A DNA stretch of 64,000 bases from Leptospira kemamanensis (GCF_004769665.1 NZ_RQGG01000050.1:1-64000); one strand, 5' to 3'; positions 1-9,130 are shown, counted from the stretch's first letter. Made by a program: numbers and translations. The notes: generated by a model from the sequence alone, not told the origin.

Positions 1-190
1 TTAATTCAATCCCTGTCATTCCTGGCATGTTGACGTCAAAAATTCCAATGTCAAATTTGGAGTTTTCAATTTTTTCTAAGGCTTCCATTCCGTTAGAAGC
101 AGAAGTCACTTCGTGGCCTTCTGTTGTTAATACCAAATTTAGAATTTTTAATACCGCTGGTGCGTCGTCGACGGTTAATATCTTTGCCAT
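1..190 (-). CDS. cheY: CheY-type response regulator (3' part outside window)
   Basis: Single receiver domain, cut by the window edge after about 63 residues. The start MAKILTVDDAP carries the acidic pair (Asp8, Asp9) that binds Mg2+. The phosphoacceptor is Asp52 in IFDVNMPG, followed by the usual MPGMTG turn. It begins one base after the stop of the atypical kinase gene and is the last visible gene of the mcp-cheW-cheA-cheB cluster, so a CheY that takes phosphate from CheA and acts on the flagellar motor switch is the natural reading. Another stand-alone receiver could look the same over this length, and only the operon position supports the cheY name. Confidence 0.82.
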   Translation of the reverse strand, partial: MAKILTVDDAPAVLKILNLVLTTEGHEVTSASNGMEALEKIENSKFDIGIFDVNMPGMTGIEL

Positions 191-191
191 T

Positions 192-1448
192 TTAATTCTC
201 CTCTTGTAATAATGGAATTCGTATTGTTAAACAAACATCTTTTGTGTTTTCATTTCTTAGATTGCTATCTATATTATAAATTTGAACATTTGCTTGGTGT
301 TGGTCCATAATCTTTTTGACTAATGTCAAACCTAAACCAAATCGGAATTGTTCAAATTTTGCATAACTATCATCCACAACAGAAGAAATTCGGAAAAACG
401 GTTCAAATATAAAGGTTTCATATTTTTCCGGAATTCCGTGAGTATCATCTTCGTTTTGATAAGCGGGGTTTATTGTTTTGATTTCTAAAAAATTTTCCCT
501 ATGGAAAAAAAGTACATAAATCTGATCACCATCTTTGGAATATTTAATCGAGTTTAGTAATACTTCTCTGATGACATAGGAGAATTTGTTTTGATCCATA
601 CGGATTTTAAGATTTGTAACAGAACTGGGGATTTGGCTTAAATTGATTTTTTGCTTCTTAATCGAAAGGGCTTCTTCTAAAAAATTGATTTCGGTTTCAA
701 ATAGAGGCAATAGCTGAGAGGGTGATTCTTTTGTTTCTACTACCTTATCATCATCGATAACAGATTGAGAGATTGACATACTATCAAACATGCTTTTCGC
801 AGCTTCATAGTTTTCCGATACTAAATCTAAAATTGGTTTTGGGATATGATAAACATTATTTTCTGCATCCAATTTGCTCTTTGCGAGTAAAATGCTGACA
901 ACACTCATAAGGGTTCCGATCCCACTGCCTTGGAAAAGGCTAATATTCATTTGGTGGATGATATCAGCTGAGATGTTTTCGTTTTCTTTGTGAGTAAGAG
1001 ACTTTTTCCAATCAAAAATATCAATCACTCTTTTGAAAAGTTGGTTTTCCGCTTCATGAATGAATTGGGATTTCATTTTTGTGTTCAGGTATTGGAAAGA
1101 GCGATCTAATGTAAATTTTAAATGTTCACAATCGATTGGTGATTGGATAAAATCATAGGCATTGTGTCTTTTTAAGAGTGAGGCTGTTAATGCCCAGTTG
1201 GAAGAATCGGTAATTAATATGATGAGAACATTGGGAAAAGAGGTCCCTATTTTAGAAAGCATTTCAAGAGATTCTTTTTCTTTGACATTTGTCACATAAA
1301 GGATGATGAAATGAAATTTTTGTTTTTCGAGTTGAGTGTAGATTTCATTCAAATTGGAAACACGTTCATATGTATAATTGATTTCATTTAAACAGGAAAT
1401 CAATTCATTCGTTTCGTTAGTTTCTAAGAGTAAACTATGTGGTATCAT
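192..1448 (-). CDS. Atypical sensor kinase-like protein of the che operon (pseudo-receiver plus HATPase)
   Basis: A 418-residue soluble protein. Residues 1-125 have a receiver-like alternation of hydrophobic strands and helices, but the phosphoacceptor position reads IILYVTN, with no Asp, and the N-terminal acidic pair is missing. The C-terminal 130 residues look like a histidine kinase ATPase domain: N-box REVLLNSIKYS (about residue 292), F-box FIFEPFFR (about 347) and G2 box FGLGLTLVKKI (about 372). The G1 box is irregular and no standard H-box is evident in the middle region. Its ATG overlaps the cheB TGA by 4 bp and cheY follows directly, so it is translated with the chemotaxis proteins. 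I infer a regulatory or ATP-sensing partner of CheA/CheY; the substrate is unknown. Confidence 0.7.
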   Translation of the reverse strand: MIPHSLLLETNETNELISCLNEINYTYERVSNLNEIYTQLEKQKFHFIILYVTNVKEKESLEMLSKIGTSFPNVLIILITDSSNWALTASLLKRHNAYDFIQSPIDCEHLKFTLDRSFQYLNTKMKSQFIHEAENQLFKRVIDIFDWKKSLTHKENENISADIIHQMNISLFQGSGIGTLMSVVSILLAKSKLDAENNVYHIPKPILDLVSENYEAAKSMFDSMSISQSVIDDDKVVETKESPSQLLPLFETEINFLEEALSIKKQKINLSQIPSSVTNLKIRMDQNKFSYVIREVLLNSIKYSKDGDQIYVLFFHRENFLEIKTINPAYQNEDDTHGIPEKYETFIFEPFFRISSVVDDSYAKFEQFRFGLGLTLVKKIMDQHQANVQIYNIDSNLRNENTKDVCLTIRIPLLQEEN

Positions 1449-2488
1449 TTCGAACCTATCTCTCTGATTTTATCACAAATGTTGCTTAAGGGTAATTGAT
1501 GCATCACTGCACCAATTTCAAACGCTACTTTTGGCATTCCATACACTACACAAGTTTCTTTATTTTGGCCAAGGGTAAGGCATCCATTGTTTTTTAGATT
1601 GAGTAATCCTTTGGCACCGTCACTTCCCATACCTGTTAAGATGACTGCAATGCTGGAACTTGCGATATCATTGTGGACGGCTGATTCGAATAACACATCA
1701 ACGGAAGGTCTATGTCCGTTTACTTTATCGGTTTGTGTAATTTTAGTGTACAAATCACCTGCAAATTTTTGAACACTTAAATGATAATTCCCTGGGGCAA
1801 TGTAAACCGTTCCATTTTGAAGTGGTTGTTTGTCTTTTGCTTCTACTACATTGATTTTTAATTCGGCGTTGAGCCTACCCGCAAACAAAGCAGTGAAATT
1901 TTCGGGCATATGTTGGGCAACTAAAATGGGAGGAAATGTTTCATCTGCATCTTCGAGTAATTTACGTAAGGCGGTTGTCCCTCCCGTGCTGGAACCAATT
2001 AAGATGAGTTTTTTCTTAAAGGAAGTTCTTTTTTTTTGGGATCCAGAATCTGGTGTAATTGATTTTTTAAGACTGTTTTCGTGTGAAAAATTATAATGAA
2101 GCGCCTCATTGAGTTTCGATAAAAGATCTTCTTTTGCTTCAATCAAACTTTCTGGTGTTCCTGAAGGTTTGGTTACGTAATCAAACGCTCCTGCATCCAA
2201 TGCTTCTAAGGTAATGGAGGTCCCTTCTATTGTAGAGGAACTGATCATGATGACTGGCATTGGGTGTTGGGGTAATAATTTTTTTAGAAATTCAATGCCG
2301 TCCATTTCTGGCATATGGACATCAAGTGTCATCACATCTGGTTGTTTGTCGATGATTAGATCTCTTGCTTCAAATGGATTGGATGCTTCCCCAACAACTT
2401 CCCAGTTGGGATCTGTTTCAATCCAACGTTTGATCATACTTCGAACACTGCGTTGGTCATCAACTATGATTACTTTGTGTTTTTTCAT
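1445..2488 (-). CDS. cheB: Chemotaxis protein-glutamate methylesterase CheB
   Basis: 347 residues, normal for CheB. An N-terminal receiver has phosphoacceptor Asp56 in TLDVHMPEMDG and the conserved Lys in VTKPSG. A linker of about 45 residues leads to the methylesterase domain, with Ser167 (IGSSTGG), His193 (AQHMP) and Asp290 (GMGSDGA) as the catalytic triad. CheB removes methyl groups from receptor glutamates after phosphorylation by CheA, which resets receptor sensitivity. I chose the ATG at 2488 because it overlaps the cheA TGA as ATGA and starts exactly at the receiver domain; the open frame extends 28 codons upstream into cheA, with no domain match. No cheR is in the window. Confidence 0.95.
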   Translation of the reverse strand: MKKHKVIIVDDQRSVRSMIKRWIETDPNWEVVGEASNPFEARDLIIDKQPDVMTLDVHMPEMDGIEFLKKLLPQHPMPVIMISSSTIEGTSITLEALDAGAFDYVTKPSGTPESLIEAKEDLLSKLNEALHYNFSHENSLKKSITPDSGSQKKRTSFKKKLILIGSSTGGTTALRKLLEDADETFPPILVAQHMPENFTALFAGRLNAELKINVVEAKDKQPLQNGTVYIAPGNYHLSVQKFAGDLYTKITQTDKVNGHRPSVDVLFESAVHNDIASSSIAVILTGMGSDGAKGLLNLKNNGCLTLGQNKETCVVYGMPKVAFEIGAVMHQLPLSNICDKIREIGSK

Positions 2489-4422
2489 GAGGATAAAATT
2501 GCCATATGTTGGTTGATGAGTTTTCGAACATCGAGGATAAGTCCAGCATGTCCATTTCCGAGAATGGTGCAACCTGCAAGTCCATTGATATTTTTGAAGA
2601 TCGGTGAAATTGGTTTAATGACGATGGATTGATTTCCTAGGATTTCATCAAAGACAATACCCATTTGTTTTTCATGAGATTCTGCAACGATGACATATTT
2701 TTTTTCTAATTGGTTGTGAGAGTTTAACTCAGAGTCTTTTCCAAATAATAAATCTATATCCACCACAGAGATTTGATTTTCGCGATATTGAAAACTATGA
2801 TTGTTTTTATACAACATATGAATTGGTTCTTCTTGGATGTAAAGGGATTCTTTAACATCCATCGATGGAATGATGAAATACGTTTCTGATTTTCGCACCA
2901 CCAAACCTTCGATAATGGCAAGGGTAAGGGGAACTCGAATTAAAAATACAGTGCCTTGTCCATACACCGAACTCACATCAACAAATCCTTTCAGAGTGGA
3001 AACATTTTTTCGGACAACGTCGAGGCCAACACCTCTGCCGGATAAATCAGTAACTTCTTTTGCCGTGGAAAAACCAGGATGGAATAAAAATTCCCAAACA
3101 TTTTCATCGGTTAATGACTCGATTTCACTTTGGTGGATCAGTCCTAAGGATAAGGCTTTGTTTAAAATTCTATCACGATTTAAACCTTTTCCATCGTCAC
3201 GAACTTCAATCCAAACCTCTTTCCCTGATTGAGTCGCAGTCAGTTGGATTTTCCCTTTTGGTGATTTACCTGCTTCTTTTCGTTCTTCGGGAGTTTCCAA
3301 TCCATGGTCAATGGCATTACGAATGATATGAACAAGCGGATCATACATCTCTTCGATGATGGATTTATCAATTTCTGTTTCTTCACCAGAGATGACAAGT
3401 TCCACTTGTTTGCCGGTTTTTTTGGCAGTGTCCCTTACGAGTCGTTCCATTCTGATGAAAACACCTGCGATTGGCACCATCCGTAAGCTCAATGTGATTT
3501 CTTGTAAATTGCGAATGAGTTTTTTTAATTGTAGGGCTGATTTATGAAAGTGATCTAACTTCAGGTTTTGTAGGTCTGGGTGTTCTGTGACCATCGGTTC
3601 ATTGATCACAATTTCTCCCACAATATCTAATAATGAATCAAGTTTGTCTGTATCAATGCGTATGTCTTTTTTCTGAAGTGGTTTTTTTTCGGTATTTGAT
3701 TGAGCGATTGTGTTAGGTGGAGAATCGGTTTTTTGCGGAGCTTTGATTTCATTGGGAGAACGATAGAGTCCAAACTCTTCTTGGGGTTTGGACTCTTCTG
3801 CAAAAAGTCCGAATTCTTGTGTTGTTTTTGGTTCACTTGGAATGGGAAAGAGCCCAAATTCTTCTTGTTTCTTTTCTTTTGGATCTGATAGGAATAAACC
3901 AAATTCTTCTGTCGTCTGTTTTGGTTCCGTTCTTTGGAAGAGCCCGAATTCACTACTATTTTCTGAACTTGTATTTTTTGTTTCTGTTGGATTCGTATGG
4001 GAAGAGTGATCTTTTTTTAAACTCTCCAATTTTTGATTGGTGCGAGAGATGAATTGAAGTTGTTCGTCTTTGTATAAATCACCTCCACTTGGCTCATTTT
4101 CTTCGTGTTCGACCAGTTCGTTTAAATGATCGAGTGCAGTGAGTAAAATTTCTAAGGTTTCTTCGTCTTGTGTTTCTGGAGTTTTTCTAAGATAATCTAA
4201 CAAGTTTTCGGCGGCATGGGCAACTTTAACAATTCCAGATAATCCAAAAAATCCAGAACTGCCTTTGACTGTATGGAAATGGCGAAAGAGAGTATCTAAT
4301 TGTTCACGATCTACCAAACTACCATCTAACGTAGTTTTTTCGAAGTTGAGAAGACCAATTTCAATGTTTTCTAAACATTCTTTTGCTTCCGTTAGATATT
4401 CTAAAACATCTTCTCTTTCCAT
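2485..4422 (-). CDS. cheA: Chemotaxis histidine kinase CheA with repeat-bearing linker
   Basis: 645 residues. The P1 domain (about 1-110) contains phosphorylated His50 in FRHFHTVKG. The next 140 residues replace a recognisable P2 domain with a low-complexity Pro/Glu/Lys linker holding five EFGLF or EFGLY motifs (about residues 157-221). Then come the P3 dimerisation helices, the P4 ATPase with N-box HIIRNAIDHGLE, G1 RDDGKGL and G2 GRGVGLDVV, and a C-terminal CheW-like P5 domain. It autophosphorylates under control of receptor and CheW and passes phosphate to CheY and CheB. It sits 3 bp after cheW and overlaps cheB by 4 bp. The kinase assignment is certain; the linker motif is the unusual part. 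Confidence 0.96.
   Translation of the reverse strand: MEREDVLEYLTEAKECLENIEIGLLNFEKTTLDGSLVDREQLDTLFRHFHTVKGSSGFFGLSGIVKVAHAAENLLDYLRKTPETQDEETLEILLTALDHLNELVEHEENEPSGGDLYKDEQLQFISRTNQKLESLKKDHSSHTNPTETKNTSSENSSEFGLFQRTEPKQTTEEFGLFLSDPKEKKQEEFGLFPIPSEPKTTQEFGLFAEESKPQEEFGLYRSPNEIKAPQKTDSPPNTIAQSNTEKKPLQKKDIRIDTDKLDSLLDIVGEIVINEPMVTEHPDLQNLKLDHFHKSALQLKKLIRNLQEITLSLRMVPIAGVFIRMERLVRDTAKKTGKQVELVISGEETEIDKSIIEEMYDPLVHIIRNAIDHGLETPEERKEAGKSPKGKIQLTATQSGKEVWIEVRDDGKGLNRDRILNKALSLGLIHQSEIESLTDENVWEFLFHPGFSTAKEVTDLSGRGVGLDVVRKNVSTLKGFVDVSSVYGQGTVFLIRVPLTLAIIEGLVVRKSETYFIIPSMDVKESLYIQEEPIHMLYKNNHSFQYRENQISVVDIDLLFGKDSELNSHNQLEKKYVIVAESHEKQMGIVFDEILGNQSIVIKPISPIFKNINGLAGCTILGNGHAGLILDVRKLINQHMAILSS
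3762..3952 (-). repeat. Five-copy EFGLF motif repeat inside the cheA linker
   Basis: Within cheA residues about 157-221 the segments SEFGLF, EEFGLF, EEFGLF, QEFGLF and EEFGLY recur every 11-18 residues, separated by Lys/Pro/Glu-rich spacers of changing sequence. The core is conserved in protein while the spacers differ in both length and composition, which suggests selection on a short binding motif and not recent DNA duplication alone. It lies where CheA proteins usually carry the P2 domain that docks CheY and CheB. Confidence 0.85.
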
Positions 4423-4425
4423 GAA

Positions 4426-4926
4426 TTAATTCCCTGGAAGCTCATGTAACATTAGATTTTCTTCTTGGGTGAGAAGGCGATCTAAATTGATTAATATTTT
4501 AACAGAGTCACCCACACGACCTGTTGCATAAATAAACCTCGATGATTTGGATTCGCCAATCTTGGGAGCGAGGTCAACATTTTCGGGTGGAATTTTAACA
4601 ACGTCATTGACCTTATCCACAACTAGTCCAAGTGGATTGCCATCCAGTTCCACTAGCAAAACACAAGTCCTTTCATGGTATGGAAGAAAAGGCATATCAA
4701 AACGAAGGCGAACGTCCATAATTGGAATGATTTTTCCTCTGATATTGATGACACCTTTCAAAAAAGGGGCTGTGCCCGGAATGGTTGTTATGGCCGGTAA
4801 GGCTAAAATTTCTGTGAGGTAACGAACTTCAAAGGCATAATAACGATCATCTAAGCTAAAACAAAGATACAAATCTTTCATTGTATCTTCTTCGATTGTA
4901 TCCCAAGAATTAGGTGAAGTGTTCAT
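4426..4926 (-). CDS. cheW: Chemotaxis coupling protein CheW
   Basis: 166 residues with a CheW fold: the YLCFSLDDRYYAFEVRYLTEIL opening strands, the INIRGKIIPIMDVRLRF segment that corresponds to the receptor- and kinase-contacting region, and a conserved GLVVDKVNDVVKI strand near the end. CheW links receptor tips to CheA in the signalling array at the inner membrane. It sits 8 bp after mcp and 3 bp before cheA, so the three array components are co-expressed. The first Met is used here; the Met at residue 16, just before the fold begins, is an alternative start and neither has a strong ribosome site. Confidence 0.93.
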   Translation of the reverse strand: MNTSPNSWDTIEEDTMKDLYLCFSLDDRYYAFEVRYLTEILALPAITTIPGTAPFLKGVINIRGKIIPIMDVRLRFDMPFLPYHERTCVLLVELDGNPLGLVVDKVNDVVKIPPENVDLAPKIGESKSSRFIYATGRVGDSVKILINLDRLLTQEENLMLHELPGN

Positions 4927-4934
4927 GGTATTGC

Positions 4935-6683
4935 CTATAAAACGATTCTTGGTTTTTCAATGCGGGTGAGCGCGGTTGATTTGGATCCTTCCTCTTTTAA
5001 TTTGAAACCCATAATTACTGACCGCATAATTTCAACTTGTCGTTTTAAGGTTTCGCTGGAGGCAGCTACTTCTTCCGCTGAGGCCGCAGTCGTGCTAGTA
5101 ACGGTTGTTACTTGGTCAATTCCTTGTGTGATTTGCAAAACTGCTGATTTTTGTTCGTTGATGGAAAGGGCTAAATCTTTGGTTAAACTACTCACATTGT
5201 CTGCACTCTCTGAAATTTGGCCGAGTACTTCTGCCGTTTTTTCGGTTGCATCATTTCCAAGTTTTACCTTTTTCATGGAGGACTCGATGAGTAGTGTTGT
5301 TTCATCGGCAGCATTGGCACTTTTTTGTGCTAGGTTTCTCACTTCTTCCGCTACTACAGCAAACCCTTTTCCATGTTGGCCCGCACGTGCAGCTTCGACT
5401 GCCGCATTGAGTGCAAGGATATTGGTTTGAAAAGCAATGTCGTTAATCACTTTATTGATCTTTGAGATTTGTTCGAAGGAATTACTGATTTCTCCCATGG
5501 CAGAAACCAAATCTTTCATACGTGAATTTCCCTCAATGGCTTGTTTGGCCGTGGATTCGGAAAAAACTGTCATCTGTTCTGCATTTTCTGCATTCGCTAA
5601 GAAACTATTACTAATCTCTGTTAGAGTAGCGGAAATTTCTTCTACGGCACTTGCTTGTTCACTCGCAGCTTCTGAAAGGGAAGTGCTGGCATCCGCTAAT
5701 TGTTGTGCTCCTAAGTCGACTTCTTGGGAAGTGAAAAAAAGTTTTTCCACTACTTCCGAAAGATTGATTAACATTCGTTTTAAACTAAGTCCTAATTGGT
5801 CCCTATCGGAACGTAAACTCACATCAGAGCTGAGGTCGGAGTTGGCAATTCGTTCTAAATGTTCTGCTCGTTCTTTGATAAAGTCAACTAACTCCATAAA
5901 GGCTTGGGAAAGTTGTTGAATTTCATTCCCTTGGAGATGTTTTGCATTAGCCAATAGATTTTGTTCTGAATCTAAATTGACATTTAAGTCTCCAATCGAA
6001 ATGGATTGAGCTACTGTCACAATTCGTTTCATCGGTCTTGCGATGGCATCGGAAAAGAAAAATGCGATGAAAAATACGAGAACAAAGGAAGCTACCACAA
6101 CGGTGGTGACAATGATCAAAGAATGTTGGAATTGTTCTTCCGATTTATGGTATTCTTCTTTTGCAACTTTCAGTTGGACTCGGATGAGATCATCTAAATG
6201 ATGGGTGAGAGGCTCAAAGATTGGATACATCTCTGTGGAAACAAATTTTTCAATTTCAACTTCATTGCGAGTTTCTAAAAGAATCCGAAGTCGTTTGATT
6301 CCCGCTTTGAGTGGAGGAAATTCTTTTTCCATCTCGGCTATGATGACTTTCTCTTCGGGAACTAAGTAAGTGGATAAATATACCTTCCAAACTTCGTCCG
6401 CTTTGGCTTCCGATTGGCGTATGGATTCTAACGCTTCTTCGATCGACATCTTGCGATCCCGGACTTTATTGGCAGAATCCACAATCCCAATGAGATATGC
6501 ATCCGATACTTCTTTGATTTGGCTGATCGGAACCACTCTGTCTTCAAAAACAGTATGTAAGGATGCTAAAATTTGATTGGCTGAATAAAAGCTGGCACCT
6601 GCCACTACAATCATCAAGAGAATGGTGACCATAAAGGCCAAAAGAAGTTTTGCTCGAATTTTTAAATTTTGAATCCATTTCAT
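4935..6683 (-). CDS. Methyl-accepting chemotaxis protein
   Basis: 582 residues. TM1 (about 13-33) is followed by a helical periplasmic region of about 150 residues that fits the four-helix-bundle sensor type, then TM2 (about 189-212), a HAMP domain and a long coiled-coil signalling domain. The hairpin tip [20 protein letters not shown] identifies the receptor family. No C-terminal CheR-tethering pentapeptide is seen. It is the first gene of the che operon, behind a sigma-70 type promoter and an AGGGG ribosome site 8 bases from the ATG. The ligand is unknown. Its placement upstream of cheW and cheA suggests that it is a dedicated receptor for this array. Confidence 0.93.
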   Translation of the reverse strand: MKWIQNLKIRAKLLLAFMVTILLMIVVAGASFYSANQILASLHTVFEDRVVPISQIKEVSDAYLIGIVDSANKVRDRKMSIEEALESIRQSEAKADEVWKVYLSTYLVPEEKVIIAEMEKEFPPLKAGIKRLRILLETRNEVEIEKFVSTEMYPIFEPLTHHLDDLIRVQLKVAKEEYHKSEEQFQHSLIIVTTVVVASFVLVFFIAFFFSDAIARPMKRIVTVAQSISIGDLNVNLDSEQNLLANAKHLQGNEIQQLSQAFMELVDFIKERAEHLERIANSDLSSDVSLRSDRDQLGLSLKRMLINLSEVVEKLFFTSQEVDLGAQQLADASTSLSEAASEQASAVEEISATLTEISNSFLANAENAEQMTVFSESTAKQAIEGNSRMKDLVSAMGEISNSFEQISKINKVINDIAFQTNILALNAAVEAARAGQHGKGFAVVAEEVRNLAQKSANAADETTLLIESSMKKVKLGNDATEKTAEVLGQISESADNVSSLTKDLALSINEQKSAVLQITQGIDQVTTVTSTTAASAEEVAASSETLKRQVEIMRSVIMGFKLKEEGSKSTALTRIEKPRIVL

Positions 6684-6708
6684 AGTAGATCCCCTAGAGG
6701 TGGGGCAA

Positions 6709-6736
6709 AGTATGAATTCATTTTTTAGATAGTCAA
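6709..6736 (-). promoter_or_regulatory. Sigma-70 type promoter of the che operon
   Basis: On the minus strand, TTGACT (6736-6731) is followed after 16 bases by CATACT (6714-6709). This puts the transcript start near 6702, about 20 bases before the mcp ATG, with AGGGG between as the ribosome site. The sequence further upstream is strongly AT-rich. This is a match by eye, without experimental support. Confidence 0.5.
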
Positions 6737-6797
6737 GCGTTTCCTAATATTCCTTTATAAAATAATAAATTTCTTTTTGGAAATATTTTAAAAAACG

Positions 6798-8126
6798 TTA
6801 GAAAGATTTCGAATATCCTAAACTAACATAAAATAAATGGACTGGGATTTTTTGAAGTGTGTACGATTCACGCAAACTTGTTTTGATGAGGACATCATTT
6901 AGAGGATTCCCTGTATTCACATCTTCGATTGCATTGAGAATTGCGGTATTATACGCACCGTACAATCGGGACGGATTGACTACTTTTCCATCTTCCGAGG
7001 TGCGGTTCCAAGTCGCCTTGTCCGGATCCCCTCCCGCATATCCAAAATAATTATTGGTGTCATAGAGATAGGCATTGGGGCGTAAGATATGAGCTCCTTT
7101 CACAAAAAAATCGCCAAAGAAAAAAGATATGGCAGATGTTATGTCTTGTATCCCGTTTCGGTTATCGATCATATTATTGCTCATGGTGTAACCAATGTTC
7201 CATTGCGGTTGGATTCGGAAAAATTTCCCTTCAAAAAATGTGTAATTGGCACTTAAGGAGAGGTAGTTCTTTCCTGCCATCAGACCACCGTTCTCCGTGG
7301 AAAATTGTGTGTAATAGGAAATCATAGGTTTTAAAATCCGTGCAATTGGTAACTTCCAATGAAAAAAATACTCGTGCCAAGAAAGTCTGGTTTGAGCATC
7401 GGGGTTATTGGAATTGAACGAATTGGCAGCTCCCCCTGAAACCACCGGATTTGTTTTTTGCGTGGAAGGTAATAAAAGAGAGTTTGGTGTTTTTTGAAAG
7501 GTATTATAAAACCAAATGCCTACGCTAAAATCACCGAGAGCACTCGGATCAAAATGATAACTCATAGAAAAAAACATCCCATCTGCCCGTTTGTTCCCAT
7601 TGGGTTCTTTTTTCGGTCCATATCCTTGGTTGGGAATGAATCCAGAACAGGCTGGGTTTGCCGCTTCTCTTCCTGTGATTTGGTTTTGTACAGATTGTAC
7701 GCATGGATCTTGGTTGTACGGATCGTAAAATCGTGGATCTTCTCCGATGTAGCTTGGACCTACAGCACCTGGACTGGTTTGGAATATCCGTTTGTCGGAA
7801 TCTTTATCGTCTCGGTTTGTGAGTTGGAAGTTTCCAAACAAAAGCCATTCGAATTTTTTATCATGGGACCACACACTCACGGTTGGTTGTAAAGCAGGTG
7901 CGTAAGTAAAACTTTGGTAAGCAGCACCATCTCTTCGGTTTTGTCCTTCCCCTGTAAAGGAATATCCCCGCCAAATAAAGTCTGACACAATTTCAGTATT
8001 CGTATCAATCGTGATGGATTTAGGTTCTTCCTCTTTTGTTTGTGAAAAAATAGAAAGAGGATAAAAGAGAAATAAAAGAAAACATCTAAGGAGAATGGGA
8101 AACGAGAATTGTTTGGAATAATTCAC
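6798..8126 (-). CDS. Putative outer-membrane beta-barrel protein
   Basis: 442 residues from a GTG start, with a signal peptide (hydrophobic core LLRCFLLFLFYPLSIFS) and mature start near SQTKEE. The mature part shows many short alternating strands rich in Tyr, Trp and Phe and ends in VSLGYSKSF, a C-terminal Phe as expected for proteins folded by the BAM machinery. The early segment SDFIWRGYSF resembles porin-like families with an FRG motif in the first strand. GTG at 8126 is chosen because AAGGAGGA stands about 10 bases upstream. It overlaps the 3' end of the HExxH lipoprotein gene by 41 bp, so the two are probably co-expressed. The substrate is unknown. Confidence 0.72.
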   Translation of the reverse strand: MNYSKQFSFPILLRCFLLFLFYPLSIFSQTKEEEPKSITIDTNTEIVSDFIWRGYSFTGEGQNRRDGAAYQSFTYAPALQPTVSVWSHDKKFEWLLFGNFQLTNRDDKDSDKRIFQTSPGAVGPSYIGEDPRFYDPYNQDPCVQSVQNQITGREAANPACSGFIPNQGYGPKKEPNGNKRADGMFFSMSYHFDPSALGDFSVGIWFYNTFQKTPNSLLLPSTQKTNPVVSGGAANSFNSNNPDAQTRLSWHEYFFHWKLPIARILKPMISYYTQFSTENGGLMAGKNYLSLSANYTFFEGKFFRIQPQWNIGYTMSNNMIDNRNGIQDITSAISFFFGDFFVKGAHILRPNAYLYDTNNYFGYAGGDPDKATWNRTSEDGKVVNPSRLYGAYNTAILNAIEDVNTGNPLNDVLIKTSLRESYTLQKIPVHLFYVSLGYSKSF

Positions 8127-9111
8127 GAAATTTACGTCCTCCTTCTTTTAAGATGGGTTCAGATAATAGGGTCTCTCGATTCGAATTCGTTTTTAGAAAA
8201 ACCTTATATTCTTTTTTTAATACAGATACGTGAATGTACTGAGCAAATGCTTCGGCAAAGGTATCGTCTGCATTGGTTGCTGCATACAAGGACACAAATT
8301 GTGTATTTATCAATTTTTTATATAAAAACTTTCCATCCGGGAAGATGGGGATCTTTGGATTTTTTTGGTAGAATTTGATTGTTGGTCTTTCTGGAAAAAA
8401 TGTGTTTTCGTAAGGAGAATAGGTTTCTGACCACCAAAGGGATTGGAAATGAAGATAACTCCGAAAGTCTCTGATTTCTTCTGCATAATCGGGTACGTAA
8501 TGTTTGACAATGGCAACAATATGACCGAACTCATGTAAAAAAATAAAAGATAAAGAAGTTTGTAAAGAATTGGAATGGTCCAATTGCACTTCGATGGATT
8601 CTGTTTCCGATTGTTGAAATGCGGTATTTTCTTTTTTGGTAGCCCAATCATTTCCTCCTTCACTGAGTAAATCGGAATCTAAAAAGATGATTCCACCGAC
8701 AGGCTTTCCTTCTTTGTTTCGAATAATGCCTGTTACTCCAGTTGAACCTAAGTTTGTTACAAAATAGATTCCATAAATCAGTTCATTGGCTAAATCATTC
8801 ACTTCTCTTGGGTAGAGGCGTTGTAATTCCTGAATTCGTTTTTTCCAAACGGTAAGGTCTTTTGTTCCCGAAGGGTTGTCTTCAAATCCATCAATGGCAT
8901 TGAGTTCTTGAATGGACCTGGACCTTTCTTTGTCTAAAGGGAAAACTCTTTCACTCCATTCCCCTGTTTTTTTTGGTAAAGTTGATTCTTTGAGTCCCAA
9001 ACTTTCTTTTGCCCATTTGGCGTAAGGATTGGCTGGAATTGTAAAATCCTTGGGAGTACAACTTAAAAAAAGACAGAAGAGAATGGATAGTGAGTAAGGA
9101 ATTGTTTTCAT
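8086..9111 (-). CDS. Lipoprotein with HExxH metalloprotease motif
   Basis: 341 residues. The signal peptide ends in LFLSC (Cys18), a spirochaete-type lipobox, so the mature protein should be lipid-anchored in the envelope. The motif FIFLHEFGHIVAI (His193, Glu194, His197) fits a zinc metallopeptidase catalytic helix with two His ligands and a Glu base. A likely third ligand lies downstream, for example in the FAEAFAQYIHV helix. I do not recognise a named family. Its stop lies 41 bp inside the gene for the putative outer-membrane barrel, hinting at a joint envelope role. The motif fits well in a buried hydrophobic context, but activity is inference. Confidence 0.72.
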   Translation of the reverse strand: MKTIPYSLSILFCLFLSCTPKDFTIPANPYAKWAKESLGLKESTLPKKTGEWSERVFPLDKERSRSIQELNAIDGFEDNPSGTKDLTVWKKRIQELQRLYPREVNDLANELIYGIYFVTNLGSTGVTGIIRNKEGKPVGGIIFLDSDLLSEGGNDWATKKENTAFQQSETESIEVQLDHSNSLQTSLSFIFLHEFGHIVAIVKHYVPDYAEEIRDFRSYLHFQSLWWSETYSPYENTFFPERPTIKFYQKNPKIPIFPDGKFLYKKLINTQFVSLYAATNADDTFAEAFAQYIHVSVLKKEYKVFLKTNSNRETLLSEPILKEGGRKFRELFQTILVSHSP

Positions 9112-9121
9112 TTGCCGATGG
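9095..9121 (+). promoter_or_regulatory. Possible sigma-28 (FliA) promoter
   Basis: TAAG at 9095-9098 is followed by exactly 15 bases and GCCGATGG at 9114-9121, close to the TAAA-N15-GCCGATAA consensus of flagellar sigma-28. The predicted transcript start is within a few bases of the ATG at 9131, so the message would have almost no leader. It could drive the small secreted protein and the PP2C gene behind it. A chance match is possible. Confidence 0.3.
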
Positions 9122-9130
9122 TATTTCTAT

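Noticed and set aside
2489..2572. N-terminal extension of cheB into cheA
   Set aside because: The ATGA overlap start begins exactly at the receiver domain; the extension is an out-of-frame reading of the cheA end.
5437..5919. 160-codon plus-strand open frame opposite the receptor gene
   Set aside because: It mirrors the strongly coding MCP signalling domain, has no ribosome site and no recognisable protein; it is a shadow.
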